64,000 nucleotides of DNA, from contig NZ_JAUZEE010000010.1 in assembly GCF_030705305.1 (NCBI RefSeq), positions 79,734 through 143,733 on the forward strand, in the 5' to 3' direction. Source of the stretch: Leptothrix discophora. Its GTDB lineage: Bacteria > Pseudomonadota > Gammaproteobacteria > Burkholderiales > Burkholderiaceae_C. This document shows positions 7,841 to 19,530 of the stretch, piece after piece. Position numbers and translations under genes: made by a program. The stretch's first letter is position 1. The number at the start of each line of letters is the position of its first letter. The notes beneath the pieces are model-generated. The model was not told the DNA's origin. It was given only the letters and a program-made list of their open reading frames with translations, and searched no databases.

Positions 7841-7869
7841 ATTATCGGAATGTTGCGTCGAAACACCAA
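7841..7869 (-). promoter_or_regulatory. nrdB promoter
   Basis: On the minus strand TTGGTG (7869-7864) and GATAAT (7846-7841) are separated by exactly 17 nt, a good sigma-70 match. The start point would fall about 16 nt upstream of the nrdB ATG. No NrdR-like box overlaps it, unlike the nrdA promoter. Confidence 0.65.
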
Positions 7870-7886
7870 GCACTTCTTGACACGCG

Positions 7887-7910
7887 GCGAGAGGGCCGTG
7901 GCCCTCTCGC
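7887..7910 (-). terminator. nrdA-nrdB intercistronic hairpin
   Basis: GCGAGAGGGCC (7887-7897) and GGCCCTCTCGC (7900-7910) form a perfect 11-bp stem with a tiny loop, between the nrdA stop (7962) and the nrdB promoter (7869-7841). No U-tract follows. It could partly terminate or protect the 3' end of nrdA mRNA. Confidence 0.6.
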
Positions 7911-7961
7911 ACCGCATGGGATCGAGAGGCTCGATGCGATGCGGACGCGGGTCGGGTCAGC

Positions 7962-10883
<2,922 letters not shown>

Positions 10884-11226
10884 CGGTGCTCCTTGCTTGT
10901 CTTTGAGGTCGTTCAGCGGGCGTCGCCGGCTTCGTCGGCACACCATCGAAGGCATCGGCCCGATGCGTTCGACAGGGCTCTCGGAAGGACGCTGGAAAGG
11001 CGGTGAATCTGGAAAGGCAAAGCCCTGCCTCGCCTGGCCGACGACAACAGCGTCAGGACGCTGCGCGCACGGACCACGCGGGTGGCAAAGAGCTGTGTTG
11101 AGTTCGGAAGCTGCGGTCTCTTGGATCGCGGTCGGCGGATGCGACGCCGGCCGATGGGCCGCCGTGATCCCCGCGCGTCACGGGGCCTGGAGGTGTCTGG
11201 AACGGGTCGGAGGATAGCACGAGGAG

Positions 11227-11273
11227 GCACTATAGCTAGTGCCTCAGACGGCGCCAACCACTAGCGCTAGTGT
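11227..11273 (-). promoter_or_regulatory. Tandem NrdR boxes upstream of nrdA
   Basis: Two near-palindromic 16-mers, GCACTATAGCTAGTGC (11227-11242) and CCACTAGCGCTAGTGT (11258-11273), begin 31 bp apart, three helical turns. This matches the paired 16-bp NrdR boxes (roughly ACACTATATATAGTGT) found before ribonucleotide reductase genes in many bacteria. Box 1 contains the -10 hexamer of the nrdA promoter and box 2 lies just upstream of the -35, so bound NrdR would block polymerase when dATP is plentiful. nrdR itself is not in the window. Confidence 0.85.
11229..11257 (-). promoter_or_regulatory. nrdA promoter
   Basis: On the minus strand TTGGCG (11257-11252) and TATAGT (11234-11229) are spaced by 17 nt. 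The start point would be near 11222, giving a leader of about 340 nt before the nrdA ATG at 10883. That leader (10884-11222) holds no convincing gene; I could not identify a riboswitch in it. Confidence 0.75.
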
Positions 11274-11284
11274 GAGGGGAGCAC

Positions 11285-11911
11285 TTACCCCAGGCGTGCC
11301 GACTCTCGCATTTCGGGCTCGTCCGGGTACACCGCGAGACCGCTTCCACGCAGTCGACGGGCCAGCCGGGACCAATCGAAGCCCGGCCCCGGATCGCGCT
11401 TGCGACCCGGCGCGACATGCTCGTGGCCGACCACTTCCTGCAGCGGCACGACCTGCACGAGCTGGCGCAGCAGCGCGGCCAGCACGCGGTACTGGACGGC
11501 CGCGAAGCGGTGGCCTTCCAGCCCTTCCAGCTCGATGCCGATGCTGTGGTCGTTGCAGTTGTCGCGGCCGCGCCAGCGCGACACGCCGGCATGCCAGGCC
11601 CGGCCTTGCAGCGGCACGAACTGCAGCAGGCGGCCGTCGCGACGGACCACGAAGTGGGCCGAGACCTGCAGGCCATCGAGGGCCGCGAACGAGGCATGCG
11701 CGGTCGGGTCGAGCCGGTTGGTGAAGAGCCGTTCGATCGCCTCGCCGCCGTAGCGGCCGGGCGGCAGGCTGATCGAGTGGACGATGGCCAGGTCGATGGC
11801 GACACCGGCCGGCCGCGTGCCGACGTTCGGGCTAGGCACCGCACGCGCCTGGCCGTGCCAGCCGGCCGACCAGCGCCAGGACGCGCCAGGACGGCGTCGT
11901 GCGACCTTCAT
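11285..11911 (-). CDS. ampD: 1,6-anhydro-N-acetylmuramyl-L-alanine amidase AmpD
   Basis: A 208-residue zinc amidase of the AmpD family, which cleaves the peptide from anhydro-muropeptides in cytoplasmic cell-wall recycling. The expected zinc ligands are visible: His in DLAIVHSISLPP, His in EVVGHEHVAPGRKRDPGPGFDW, and the Asp that follows. SAHFVVRRDGRLLQFVP, RAWHAGVSRWRGRDNCNDHSIGIELEG is typical of the family; the longer quoted run is spread over about residues 87-130. No signal peptide is present, as expected for AmpD. It begins 21 nt after the pilR stop on the same strand, so pilS-pilR-ampD probably form one operon. Loss of AmpD in other bacteria raises AmpC beta-lactamase, but no ampR/ampC is in this window. 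Confidence 0.92.
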   Translation of the reverse strand: MKVARRRPGASWRWSAGWHGQARAVPSPNVGTRPAGVAIDLAIVHSISLPPGRYGGEAIERLFTNRLDPTAHASFAALDGLQVSAHFVVRRDGRLLQFVPLQGRAWHAGVSRWRGRDNCNDHSIGIELEGLEGHRFAAVQYRVLAALLRQLVQVVPLQEVVGHEHVAPGRKRDPGPGFDWSRLARRLRGSGLAVYPDEPEMRESARLG

Positions 11912-11932
11912 GCGTGGCTCGTCGTGCGTGGC

Positions 11933-13558
11933 TCAGTCGCCCGCGCCATCGCCGTCGTCAACGGTCAGGCCCTCGCCGGCCACCTGGATGCCCAGCCGCG
12001 CCATGCGGTAGCGCATCTGGCGCAGCGTCAAGCCCATCGCGGCGCCAGCGGCCGTGCGGTTGTAGCGATGGCGCTCGAGCGCCCGCACCAGCACGGCACG
12101 CTCGACCTCGTCGAGGTAGGCCACCAGATCCTGCGGCACGGCCGGCTCGGCCAGCGGTGCCGGCCCGGCCACGACCGGCTCGGGCAGCACGGTCGCCGGC
12201 TTGACGGGCTCGTGGCTCCAGGGATCGCCGATGCGGCCGTCGCCCGGCCAGGCCGGCATGAACGCCGCGGGGGCTGCACCGCGCGCCCGGGGCGCGATCG
12301 GCAGTTCGAGGTCCTCGATGTCGATCTGGCTGGCGCTGCTCAGCGCCACGGCGCGGTGCAGCAGGTTCTCCAGCTCGCGCACGTTGCCGGGGAAGTCGTA
12401 GTGCGCAAGGTGGTCCAGCGCCCGCGGCGTCAGGCGCGGCATCACCGCCATGCCGGCCTCGCCGGCGATGCGTTCGAGCATGCGCGCGCACAGTTCGTAG
12501 AGGTCATCGCGGCGTTCGCGCAGCGGCGGCACACGGATCTGGATGACGTTGAGGCGGTAGAACAGGTCCTGCCGGAAGCGCCCCTCGGCCACCTCGGCGG
12601 CCAGGTCGCGGTGGGTCGCGCTGATGATGCGCACGTCGACCGCCACCTCGGCCACCGCGCCGACCGGGCGGACCGCGCGCTCCTGGATCGCACGCAGCAG
12701 CTTGCTCTGCATCGACAGCGGCAGGTCGCCGATCTCGTCAAGGAACAGCGTGCCGCCGTGCGCGGCCTGGAAGAAGCCTTCGCGGTCCTCGGCCGCGCCG
12801 GTGAAGGCGCCCTTGCGGTAGCCGAAGAACTCGGCCTCGAGCAGCTGCTCGGGAATGGCGCTGCAGTTGACCGCGATGAAGGGCTGCGCGGCCCGCGAGC
12901 TGACCTGGTGGATCGAGCGCGCGACCAGCTCCTTGCCCGTGCCCGACTCGCCCTGGACAAGCACCGGCGCCATGCTGCGCGCGACCTTGTCGACCAGCGC
13001 GCGGACCTGCTGCATGGCCGCCGACTGGCCTGCCATGCGACGCAGCGCACCGCTGCCGCGTTCGTGCCGGGGCACGATCGAGCGCAGGCCCAGCCCGAAA
13101 TCGGCCGGCACGCCGGAGCCCGTGCCCGCCGCCGAGGACACACCGGCGGACGCCGCGTTGGGTGCCGCGCCGCGAGCGGCCGGGCTGCGCCCGAGCGCGG
13201 CCGAGACCACGCTGCGGAAGACCTTCAGGTCAACCGGCTTGGTCAGGTAGTCGTAGGCACCGGACTTGAGCGCCTGCACCGCGTTCTCGGCCGAGCCGTA
13301 GGCGGTGATGACGATGGCACGCTCGCTGCGGCCGGACTGTTCGAGCCGGCGCAGCAGGTCCAGACCGCTGCCGTCGGGCAGTCGCATGTCGGTGATGACG
13401 GCGCTGTAGGTGCGGTCCTTGAGCTGGGCCCAGGCTTCCTCGACGCTGCCGGCGGTCTCGACCTCGTAGCCCTCGCGCAGCAGCGTGAGCTCGTAGAGGG
13501 TGCGCAGGTCGGGCTCGTCGTCGACCACCAGCAGGCTGTGCAGCGAGGTCGCGCTCAC
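11933..13558 (-). CDS. pilR: Sigma-54-dependent response regulator PilR
   Basis: A 541-residue NtrC-type activator. Receiver domain about 1-120 with phospho-acceptor Asp57 ([13 protein letters not shown]). AAA+ domain about 170-410 with Walker A GESGTGKE, the sigma-54 contact loop GAFTGA, and Walker [13 protein letters not shown] Fis-type helix-turn-helix closes the protein ([22 protein letters not shown]). I chose the GTG at 13558, which overlaps the pilS stop as GTGA, implying translational coupling; an in-frame upstream extension would run deep inside pilS. By analogy with Pseudomonas it activates pilin transcription with sigma-54. The linker from about 125 to 165 is Ala/Gly-rich. Confidence 0.93.
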   Translation of the reverse strand: MSATSLHSLLVVDDEPDLRTLYELTLLREGYEVETAGSVEEAWAQLKDRTYSAVITDMRLPDGSGLDLLRRLEQSGRSERAIVITAYGSAENAVQALKSGAYDYLTKPVDLKVFRSVVSAALGRSPAARGAAPNAASAGVSSAAGTGSGVPADFGLGLRSIVPRHERGSGALRRMAGQSAAMQQVRALVDKVARSMAPVLVQGESGTGKELVARSIHQVSSRAAQPFIAVNCSAIPEQLLEAEFFGYRKGAFTGAAEDREGFFQAAHGGTLFLDEIGDLPLSMQSKLLRAIQERAVRPVGAVAEVAVDVRIISATHRDLAAEVAEGRFRQDLFYRLNVIQIRVPPLRERRDDLYELCARMLERIAGEAGMAVMPRLTPRALDHLAHYDFPGNVRELENLLHRAVALSSASQIDIEDLELPIAPRARGAAPAAFMPAWPGDGRIGDPWSHEPVKPATVLPEPVVAGPAPLAEPAVPQDLVAYLDEVERAVLVRALERHRYNRTAAGAAMGLTLRQMRYRMARLGIQVAGEGLTVDDGDGAGD

Positions 13559-15813
13559 GACATCGCCCCCGGCCAGGCCGGGCCGGGTCGCATCGGCGGC
13601 GACACCGGAACCATGCGCGGCAGGGTCATCACGAAGACGTTGCGGTGTCGCGCACCGGGACCGCGCGGGTGATATTCGATCGTCGCGCCATAGCGCTCGC
13701 ACAGCTCGCGGCAGATGTAGAGGCCCAGGCCGCTGCCGCGGCTGCGGGTCGAGAAGAAGGGCTCGAACAGGTAGGGCTCGACGTCGGGCGCGATCGGCGC
13801 ACCGTCGCTGGCCACCGACACCACGACCTGCGACTCGCCGCGCGCATGCACGCGCACCCACAGCGCATCGGCGCGGGCACTGCCGTGGCGGTGGGCGTTG
13901 TCGAGCAGGTTCACCAGCACGCGGCGCAGGTGGTCCGGGTCGAAGCGCACCGGCAGCACGCCGTCGCCCGCATCGACCATCAACGGGCTCGGGCCCAGCT
14001 GCGGCAGGCCGGCCGTGCGCCCCCAGTCGGCACAGAGCATCTGGACCTGGGCCGACAGGTCGATGACCGGCGCTTCACGCGGTGCGCCTGGCGCGACCTC
14101 CATCACGTCGTCGACGATGCGCTGCAGCCGCACCACGTTGTCGGCCACCATGCGCGTGAGCTGGCGCTGGGCCGGCTGCATCAGGTCTTCGGACAACAAG
14201 GCATTGGCCTGGGCGATGGCCGCCAGCGGGTTGCGGATCTCGTGCGCGATGCCCGCCGAGACCCGGCCCATCGCGGCGAGCTTCTCCTGCCGCGCACGGG
14301 CCTGCAGCGTGCGGACATCGTCCATGAAGAGCACGCACAACAGCGACTCACCGGCGGGATGTCCGGGCGGCTGGGCGGCCGGGTCCTCGCCGCTGTCATG
14401 CCGGCGCGTGAAGCGCATGCGCAGGCGCAGGCCGCGTTCCTCGACCTTGGCGCCCTGGCTCAGGCGCAGCCGGATCTCCTCGCCGCCATCGGGCCAGAAG
14501 CCGGTCGCCCAGGCCCGCTCGAGGGCCAGCCAGAGGGGCTCCCAGGCCTCGTGCTGGCGCAGGTCGAAGGTCATGAAGCGACGTCCCGGCGGCGCGCCGA
14601 TCAGCGCCATGGCGGCCGGGTTGGCCGCGCGCACATGGCCGTCGGCATCGACGACCATGACGCCGTCCTGCATCTCCTCGATCATCAGCCGGTTGAGCAT
14701 GGCCTGCTGGCGCGCCATCTCCAGCGTGCTGCGGGCGGCCGCCTCCTGGCGGGTCAGGCGGTCGGCCATCTCGGCGGTCAGCAGGGCCAGCGCGAAGACC
14801 ATCGCGCCGAACATCCCCGACTGGGTCAGTTGCGTGGCCATGTCCGAGCCGGCCAGCACGCGCCACCAGGCCCCGCCCAGCATCAGCAGGACGACCGATG
14901 CAGCGACCGCCGCAGCGGTGCGGCGCGGCATCAGCGCACCGGCGGTCAGCACCGGCAAGAGGAAGAGCGCGTTGAGGTTGAGCGGCCCGGACAGCGACAC
15001 GACCAGCAGCGCCGTGAAGCTCGCCAGGTCGACGCCAATGGTCACCCAGCGCCAGTGAGGCAGCAGGTGCCCGCGCAGATCCAGCGGTGCGCGCCGCGTC
15101 GGCAAGCGGCGCAGTTCGACCTGCGCGACCAGCACCAGCGTGGCCAGCGCGTAGCCGGCGCAGATCGCCAGCGCCAGCAAGGTCGATCCGGAACTGCCGT
15201 AGATCGCCACCACCGCCTGCATCGCCAGCAGCAGCACCGCCAGCAGCGCGCGCGCGATGATGAAGCCGCGGAAGATGCGCAGGAAGGCCTTGGGCGGCCC
15301 CTTGCGCAGGCGATCGGCCGGCAGCGGCTCGATCACCGGCGGGGTGGTGTAGCCGCTGGTGTCGGGACCTTCGTCGCGGACGTCGCGGCCATCGGGTCGT
15401 TCGACCGGCGCCGGCGCGGCGTCCGGATGGGCGGCCCACTCCTCGGCCGGCACGGTGTCGGCACCGGTGTCGGTGTTGGCCTTGGCTTGCCCTCCCGGCA
15501 CGGTCACGCGGGAACTGGCCGCCGGATCGGCGTGGACCCGCTCGAAGCGACCGCGCGAAGTGATCGCATCAGGCCGTGGGTCGGGTCTTGCATCAAACGG
15601 CAGGGTCGGCGAGAAGCCCGTTCCCATCGGACGTGTCGGCGCGATCAGCGCATCGAAGTCCTCCGGCCGTGTCGACTCGGCCGACCCTTCCAGCCCGGCG
15701 AACCACGACTCGCGCGGGACCGCCGGGCGACCAGGCTGCCGTCCTGGAAGGTCCGTGTCCAGGAAGGGCAGTGGCGGCGCGGCGGGGTGGCCTGGAAGGC
15801 GGTTGCGGGCCAT
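13555..15813 (-). CDS. pilS: PilS-type sensor histidine kinase with long N-terminal extension
   Basis: A 752-residue sensor kinase partnered with PilR. About six membrane helices lie at roughly residues 183-365, then a PAS-like domain (EEMQDGVMVVDADGHVRAAN), a HisKA box with the phospho-accepting His (VSAGIAHEIRNPLAAI), and an ATPase domain (VNLLDNAHRHG, FEPFFSTRSRGSGLGLYICREL). The stop overlaps the pilR start by 4 nt. It is odd in having about 180 hydrophilic Pro/Asp/Arg-rich residues before the first membrane helix, where PilS normally has about 20. The annotated ATG has only a distant GAGG, so a later start cannot be excluded. It follows the zinc-ribbon gene by 15 nt. Confidence 0.88.
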   Translation of the reverse strand: MARNRLPGHPAAPPLPFLDTDLPGRQPGRPAVPRESWFAGLEGSAESTRPEDFDALIAPTRPMGTGFSPTLPFDARPDPRPDAITSRGRFERVHADPAASSRVTVPGGQAKANTDTGADTVPAEEWAAHPDAAPAPVERPDGRDVRDEGPDTSGYTTPPVIEPLPADRLRKGPPKAFLRIFRGFIIARALLAVLLLAMQAVVAIYGSSGSTLLALAICAGYALATLVLVAQVELRRLPTRRAPLDLRGHLLPHWRWVTIGVDLASFTALLVVSLSGPLNLNALFLLPVLTAGALMPRRTAAAVAASVVLLMLGGAWWRVLAGSDMATQLTQSGMFGAMVFALALLTAEMADRLTRQEAAARSTLEMARQQAMLNRLMIEEMQDGVMVVDADGHVRAANPAAMALIGAPPGRRFMTFDLRQHEAWEPLWLALERAWATGFWPDGGEEIRLRLSQGAKVEERGLRLRMRFTRRHDSGEDPAAQPPGHPAGESLLCVLFMDDVRTLQARARQEKLAAMGRVSAGIAHEIRNPLAAIAQANALLSEDLMQPAQRQLTRMVADNVVRLQRIVDDVMEVAPGAPREAPVIDLSAQVQMLCADWGRTAGLPQLGPSPLMVDAGDGVLPVRFDPDHLRRVLVNLLDNAHRHGSARADALWVRVHARGESQVVVSVASDGAPIAPDVEPYLFEPFFSTRSRGSGLGLYICRELCERYGATIEYHPRGPGARHRNVFVMTLPRMVPVSPPMRPGPAWPGAMS

Positions 15814-15828
15814 GTGTCGGGTCCGACC

Positions 15829-16101
15829 TCAGGACGGCAGGCCGGCGCGGGGCCCGGCCGACAGGTGGGCGGGGCTGCAGTAGTCGCGCGCATCGGCACC
15901 GCGCACGGCCTCGGACTCGGGCAGGTGCAGTCCGCAATGGGCGCAGCGGACCATGCGTCCGGTCTCGGCCGGCTTGGCACCGGGTCGGCGTGGCACCTCG
16001 GCCGGTTGGGCCCGCCTGGACGCCTGCTCGCGTTGACGCTGCCACTTTCGGATCAGCAGGTAGGCCGCCAGGCCGATCAGCAGCCAGAGCAGCGCCCTCA
16101 T
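15829..16101 (-). CDS. PP0621-like small membrane protein with zinc ribbon
   Basis: A 90-residue protein: one N-terminal membrane helix (RALLWLLIGLAAYLLIRKW), a basic Pro-rich linker, then a short metal-binding region MVRCAHCGLHLPESEAV...DYCSPAH with CxxC and a later Cys and His. This architecture matches the PP0621 family of small proteobacterial proteins of unknown function, often found beside pilS. I prefer the ATG at 16101 because GAGGTGG lies 6 nt upstream; a GTG at 16110 is also in frame. It sits between the CcsA-like gene and pilS, all leftward. Confidence 0.8.
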   Translation of the reverse strand: MRALLWLLIGLAAYLLIRKWQRQREQASRRAQPAEVPRRPGAKPAETGRMVRCAHCGLHLPESEAVRGADARDYCSPAHLSAGPRAGLPS

Positions 16102-16147
16102 GTTGTCCACCTCGCGCGGACCGGGTCGTGTCGATCGCCCATGGCAT

Positions 16148-16984
16148 TCATCCGGTGATGGCCACGGGCCGGTGCAACAGCACCTCGAAGACGAAGCGCG
16201 AGCCGATGTAGGCCAGCAGCAGCAGCACGCTGCCGAGGTAGAGCCAGCGGGTCGCGCGGCGGCCGCGCCAGCCGAAGGCCCGGCGGCCGCCGAGCAGGCC
16301 GGCGAAGACCGCCCAGCCCATCAGGGAGAACAGCGTCTTGTGGTCCCAGCGCCAGGCGGCCATGAACCAGCTGCCCAGCACGATGGCGGCCGACAGCACG
16401 ACGAAGCCGGCGGCGACGAAGCGGAAGGTCAGCTGCTCCAGACGCAGCAACGGCAAGGCACCGCTGTCCAGCGCCGGCGTCTTGCGCGAGCGCATCGCGC
16501 GTTCGGCCCGGTCCAGCCAGATGGCATGCAGGACCGCGGCGCCGAACAGGCCATAGGACGCGAAGCCCATCAGCCAGTGCAGCGGCGCCCAGGGCGAGAC
16601 GGCATGGATCGCGCCCTCGCCCGGAAAGAGCAGCCCGATCAGCACGGCCAGGCCACCCAGCGCAGCCAGCAGCCGGCGGATCGCCGGGACCGGCACGAAG
16701 CGGCTCTCGATCGCATGCACCGCCAGCACCAGCCAGACCGTCGACGACAGCGCCGGCGCGAAGCCGAACCGGATGCCGTCACCCGGCAGGCCGATGCCCA
16801 GCAGATGCGCGAACAACGCGGTGCCATGGGCAATCCAGGCCAGCGGCAGCGCGCGCCGCGCAAGGGCCGAATCGCCGCGAGGCCAGGCCAGCGCGTAGGC
16901 CACCAGCGCGATCACGGCGGGCACCACGGACCAGGGCGACAGCGGGGCGGCGAACAAGGCTGAAAAGTCGGTCGATAGAATCAC
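16148..16984 (-). CDS. CcsA/YpjD-like inner-membrane cytochrome c assembly protein
   Basis: A 278-residue polytopic protein with about eight hydrophobic segments, matching the cytochrome c assembly (CcsA/HemX/YpjD) family. Conserved histidines sit where haem handling is expected: APLHWLMGFASYGLFG and WDHKTLFSLMGWAVFAGLL. The exact substrate of the YpjD branch is not settled. A GTG at 16984 is my choice: TACACT (16996-16991) ends 7 nt before it, so the mRNA would begin at the start codon with no ribosome site. Another GTG at 16990 and an ATG at 17056 are in frame but would lie at or upstream of the predicted start point. It is divergent from ffh, a pairing seen often in betaproteobacteria. Confidence 0.82.
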   Translation of the reverse strand: MILSTDFSALFAAPLSPWSVVPAVIALVAYALAWPRGDSALARRALPLAWIAHGTALFAHLLGIGLPGDGIRFGFAPALSSTVWLVLAVHAIESRFVPVPAIRRLLAALGGLAVLIGLLFPGEGAIHAVSPWAPLHWLMGFASYGLFGAAVLHAIWLDRAERAMRSRKTPALDSGALPLLRLEQLTFRFVAAGFVVLSAAIVLGSWFMAAWRWDHKTLFSLMGWAVFAGLLGGRRAFGWRGRRATRWLYLGSVLLLLAYIGSRFVFEVLLHRPVAITG

Positions 16985-16996
16985 TCGCACAGTGTA
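16984..16996 (-). promoter_or_regulatory. -10 box predicting a leaderless CcsA-like mRNA
   Basis: TACACT on the minus strand ends at 16991, exactly 7 nt before the GTG start at 16984. No Shine-Dalgarno sequence fits between. The -35 region is weak. Confidence 0.4.
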
Positions 16997-17081
16997 CTTT
17001 CGGGCCCCGTCGTGACGACGCTGCACGGCCCGCCACACCAGCCCGACCGACCTCATCGGTCACAGATCTCCGGAATCCCCG

Positions 17082-18470
17082 ATGGCCTCAGCCCTCTCCG
17101 ATCGCCTGTCCAAGCTCGTCAAGTCGATGCGTGGCCAGGCCCGCATCACCGAATCGAACGTGCAGGACATGATGCGCGAGGTGCGCATGGCGCTGCTCGA
17201 GGCCGACGTCGCGCTGCCGGTCGTGCGCGACTTCATCAACCGCGTCAAGGAGAAGGCGCTCGGCCAGGAGGTCGTCGGCTCGCTCAATCCGGGCCAGGTG
17301 CTGGTGAGCATCGTCCACAAGGAACTGGCCGCGACGATGGGTGAAGGCGTCGCCGACCTCAACCTCGCCGTCCAGCCGCCGGCCGTGATCTTGATGGCCG
17401 GCCTGCAGGGCGCCGGCAAGACCACCACCACCGCCAAGCTGGCCAAGCACCTGATCGAGCGCCGCAAGAAGAAGGTGCTGACGGTCTCGGCCGACGTCTA
17501 CCGCCCGGCCGCCATCGAGCAGCTCAAGACCGTCACCCGCCAGGCCGGCGCCGAGTGGTTCCCGAGCAAGCCCGAGGACAAGCCGCGCGACATCGCGCTC
17601 GCTGCGCTGGACCACGCCCGCCGTCACCTGTTCGATGTGCTGCTGGTGGACACCGCCGGCCGTCTCGCGATCGACGAGGCGCTGATGGCCGAGATCCGCG
17701 AGCTGCACGCGGCACTCGCCCCGATCGAGACGCTGTTCGTGGTCGACGCCATGCAGGGTCAGGACGCGGTCAACACCGCCAAGGCCTTCAAGGACGCGCT
17801 GCCGCTGACCGGCGTCGTGCTGACCAAGCTGGACGGCGACTCGCGCGGTGGCGCGGCGCTGTCGGTGCGCCAGATCACCGGCGCACCGATCAAGTTCGCC
17901 GGCGTGTCCGAGAAGATCGACGGCCTGGAGGTCTTCGACGCCGACCGCCACGCCGGTCGCGTGCTCGGCATGGGCGACATCGTCGCGCTGGTCGAGGAAG
18001 TCCAGAAGGGCGTCGACATCCAGGCGGCCCAGAAGCTGGCCGACAAGGTCCGCAGTGGCGAAGGCTTCGACCTGAACGACTTCCTGGCCCAGCTCAGCCA
18101 GATGAAGAAGATGGGCGGGCTGTCCGGCCTGCTCGACAAGCTGCCCAGCGAACTGGCCGCCAAGGCCGGTCAGGCCGACATGGGCAAGGCCGAGAAGGAC
18201 GTGCGGCGCATGGAAGGGATCATCAACTCGATGACGCCGCTGGAGCGGCGCAAGCCCGACCTGCTCAAGGCCAGCCGCAAGCGCCGCATCGCGGCCGGCG
18301 CGGGCGTGCAGGTCCAGGAGGTCAACCGCCTGCTGAACCAGTTCGAGCAGATGCGCGACATGATGAAGAAGATGAAGGGCGGCGGCCTGATGAAGATGAT
18401 GAAGCGCATGGGCGGCGGCAAGGGCAAGTTCCCCCCGGGCATGGGCGGCATGGGCGGGATGGGCTTCTGA
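17082..18470 (+). CDS. ffh: Signal recognition particle protein Ffh (SRP54)
   Basis: The 462-residue GTPase that, with 4.5S RNA, delivers ribosome-nascent-chain complexes to FtsY. N domain about 1-85; GTPase G domain with G1 MAGLQGAGKTTTTAKLA, DTAGRL (G3) and TKLDGDSRGG (G4); then the Met-rich M domain with its signal-binding groove (NQFEQMRDMMKKMKGGGLMKMMKRMG). The tail KFPPGMGGMGGMGF is common in betaproteobacterial Ffh. The start at 17082 fits family length. No 4.5S RNA gene is visible in the window. It is divergent from the CcsA-like gene. Confidence 0.97.
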   Translation: MASALSDRLSKLVKSMRGQARITESNVQDMMREVRMALLEADVALPVVRDFINRVKEKALGQEVVGSLNPGQVLVSIVHKELAATMGEGVADLNLAVQPPAVILMAGLQGAGKTTTTAKLAKHLIERRKKKVLTVSADVYRPAAIEQLKTVTRQAGAEWFPSKPEDKPRDIALAALDHARRHLFDVLLVDTAGRLAIDEALMAEIRELHAALAPIETLFVVDAMQGQDAVNTAKAFKDALPLTGVVLTKLDGDSRGGAALSVRQITGAPIKFAGVSEKIDGLEVFDADRHAGRVLGMGDIVALVEEVQKGVDIQAAQKLADKVRSGEGFDLNDFLAQLSQMKKMGGLSGLLDKLPSELAAKAGQADMGKAEKDVRRMEGIINSMTPLERRKPDLLKASRKRRIAAGAGVQVQEVNRLLNQFEQMRDMMKKMKGGGLMKMMKRMGGGKGKFPPGMGGMGGMGF

Positions 18471-18603
18471 GCCGGGCCGGATGCCGGCACGCACCAGCCT
18501 TGTCGCACCAGCCCTGTGCGAAGCCTCGCGAAGACACGAAATCCGGTCGAACGGCATCACTTCGAAAGGTGAGACTGTTACATCGATCACGCAGGGTCCC
18601 GCA

Positions 18604-18632
18604 TTGACGACCCAGTTCGTGCGCGCTAACTT
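18604..18632 (+). promoter_or_regulatory. Promoter of the DUF2726 gene, predicted leaderless
   Basis: TTGACG (18604-18609) and TAACTT (18627-18632) are 17 nt apart. The predicted start point coincides with the ATG at 18639, which has no Shine-Dalgarno sequence. The interval 18471-18603 after ffh shows no gene. Confidence 0.55.
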
Positions 18633-18638
18633 GTCGTG

Positions 18639-19448
18639 ATGGATCTCTCAATGCTGGCCGCCAACCCGATCGCCCTGGTGGTCCTCTCCGGCGTCTGCGC
18701 TGCGGTGGTCGTGTGGTTCTGGCGTCGCAGCCACGGCAGCAAGCCTCGGCAGGCCAGCATCGGACGTCCTCGCGCCCTGGATGCGGTCGACACCGTGATT
18801 GGCTGGCCGCCCGAGGCGACCCGCGTGCTGACGCTGCGCCACCAGCGGGCCTTCGAGGTGCTGCGCCGCGCCCTGCCCGACCACCTGGTGCTGGCGCAGG
18901 TGCCGATCTCGCATTTCGTGCGCGTACCCACCCGCAACTCCTACGTCGAATGGATGCGCCGGGTCGGCCACGTCTGCGTCGACCTGATGGTCTGCGACGC
19001 GGCCTCCAACGTGATCGCGGTGATCGAGGTCCGGCCGGCCGACCGGGTCGAGACCGAGCGGGCCCGCAAGCGCCACCTGCGTGTCGAGCGGGTGCTGCGG
19101 GCCGGCGGCATCCCGCTGCATGTCTGGACCGAATCGCTGCTGCCGGACCCGGCTGCGGTGCGCAAGATCTTCGTGCCACAGGCGGCTGCCGAGGTCCTGT
19201 CCGACGAAGGTCCGGAGACCAGTCCGATGGAGCCGACGTTGCATGGCCAGGGCCGTCCGCGGCCGGGTCGTTCGTCCGACATCGGCGGCGACCGCGAGCC
19301 GCCGCGCACGACCTGGTTCGACGACCTCAACGCGACCCGCCCGGCCCAGCTGGATCCGGTCGACGCCGCGGCCCACGATTTGCCGGAAAACAGCTCGCTG
19401 GGAGGGATCAAGCCTCCCGCCCACGGCATCGTCGGCCTGAGCCGCTGA
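18639..19448 (+). CDS. Membrane-anchored DUF2726 protein
   Basis: A 269-residue protein with one N-terminal membrane helix (NPIALVVLSGVCAAVVVWFW) and a DUF2726-like domain at about residues 60-185: LTLRHQRAFEVLRRALPDHLVLAQVPISHF then VCVDLMVCDAASNVIAVIEV. DUF2726 resembles restriction-endonuclease-like folds, and the pattern of VDLMVCD and AVIEV recalls the acidic core of that fold, but catalytic activity is not established. The last 80 residues are low complexity. The ATG at 18639 has no ribosome site and sits where transcription should start. A GTG one codon earlier (18636) is also possible. A terminator follows at 19491. Confidence 0.72.
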   Translation: MDLSMLAANPIALVVLSGVCAAVVVWFWRRSHGSKPRQASIGRPRALDAVDTVIGWPPEATRVLTLRHQRAFEVLRRALPDHLVLAQVPISHFVRVPTRNSYVEWMRRVGHVCVDLMVCDAASNVIAVIEVRPADRVETERARKRHLRVERVLRAGGIPLHVWTESLLPDPAAVRKIFVPQAAAEVLSDEGPETSPMEPTLHGQGRPRPGRSSDIGGDREPPRTTWFDDLNATRPAQLDPVDAAAHDLPENSSLGGIKPPAHGIVGLSR

Positions 19449-19490
19449 GCGCTGCCCCGGTCCTTCAGCAGGCCGGTTCCAGAAGGACGA

Positions 19491-19517
19491 AAGCCGCCCA
19501 TCGAAGGCGGCTTATTC
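19491..19517 (+). terminator. Terminator of the DUF2726 gene
   Basis: AAGCCGCC (19491-19498) and GGCGGCTT (19506-19513) form a perfect 8-bp stem with a 7-nt loop, then ATTCAT. It lies 42 nt after the stop and faces the minus-strand terminator at 19531-19561. Confidence 0.65.
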
Positions 19518-19530
19518 ATGTCGGGACCGG

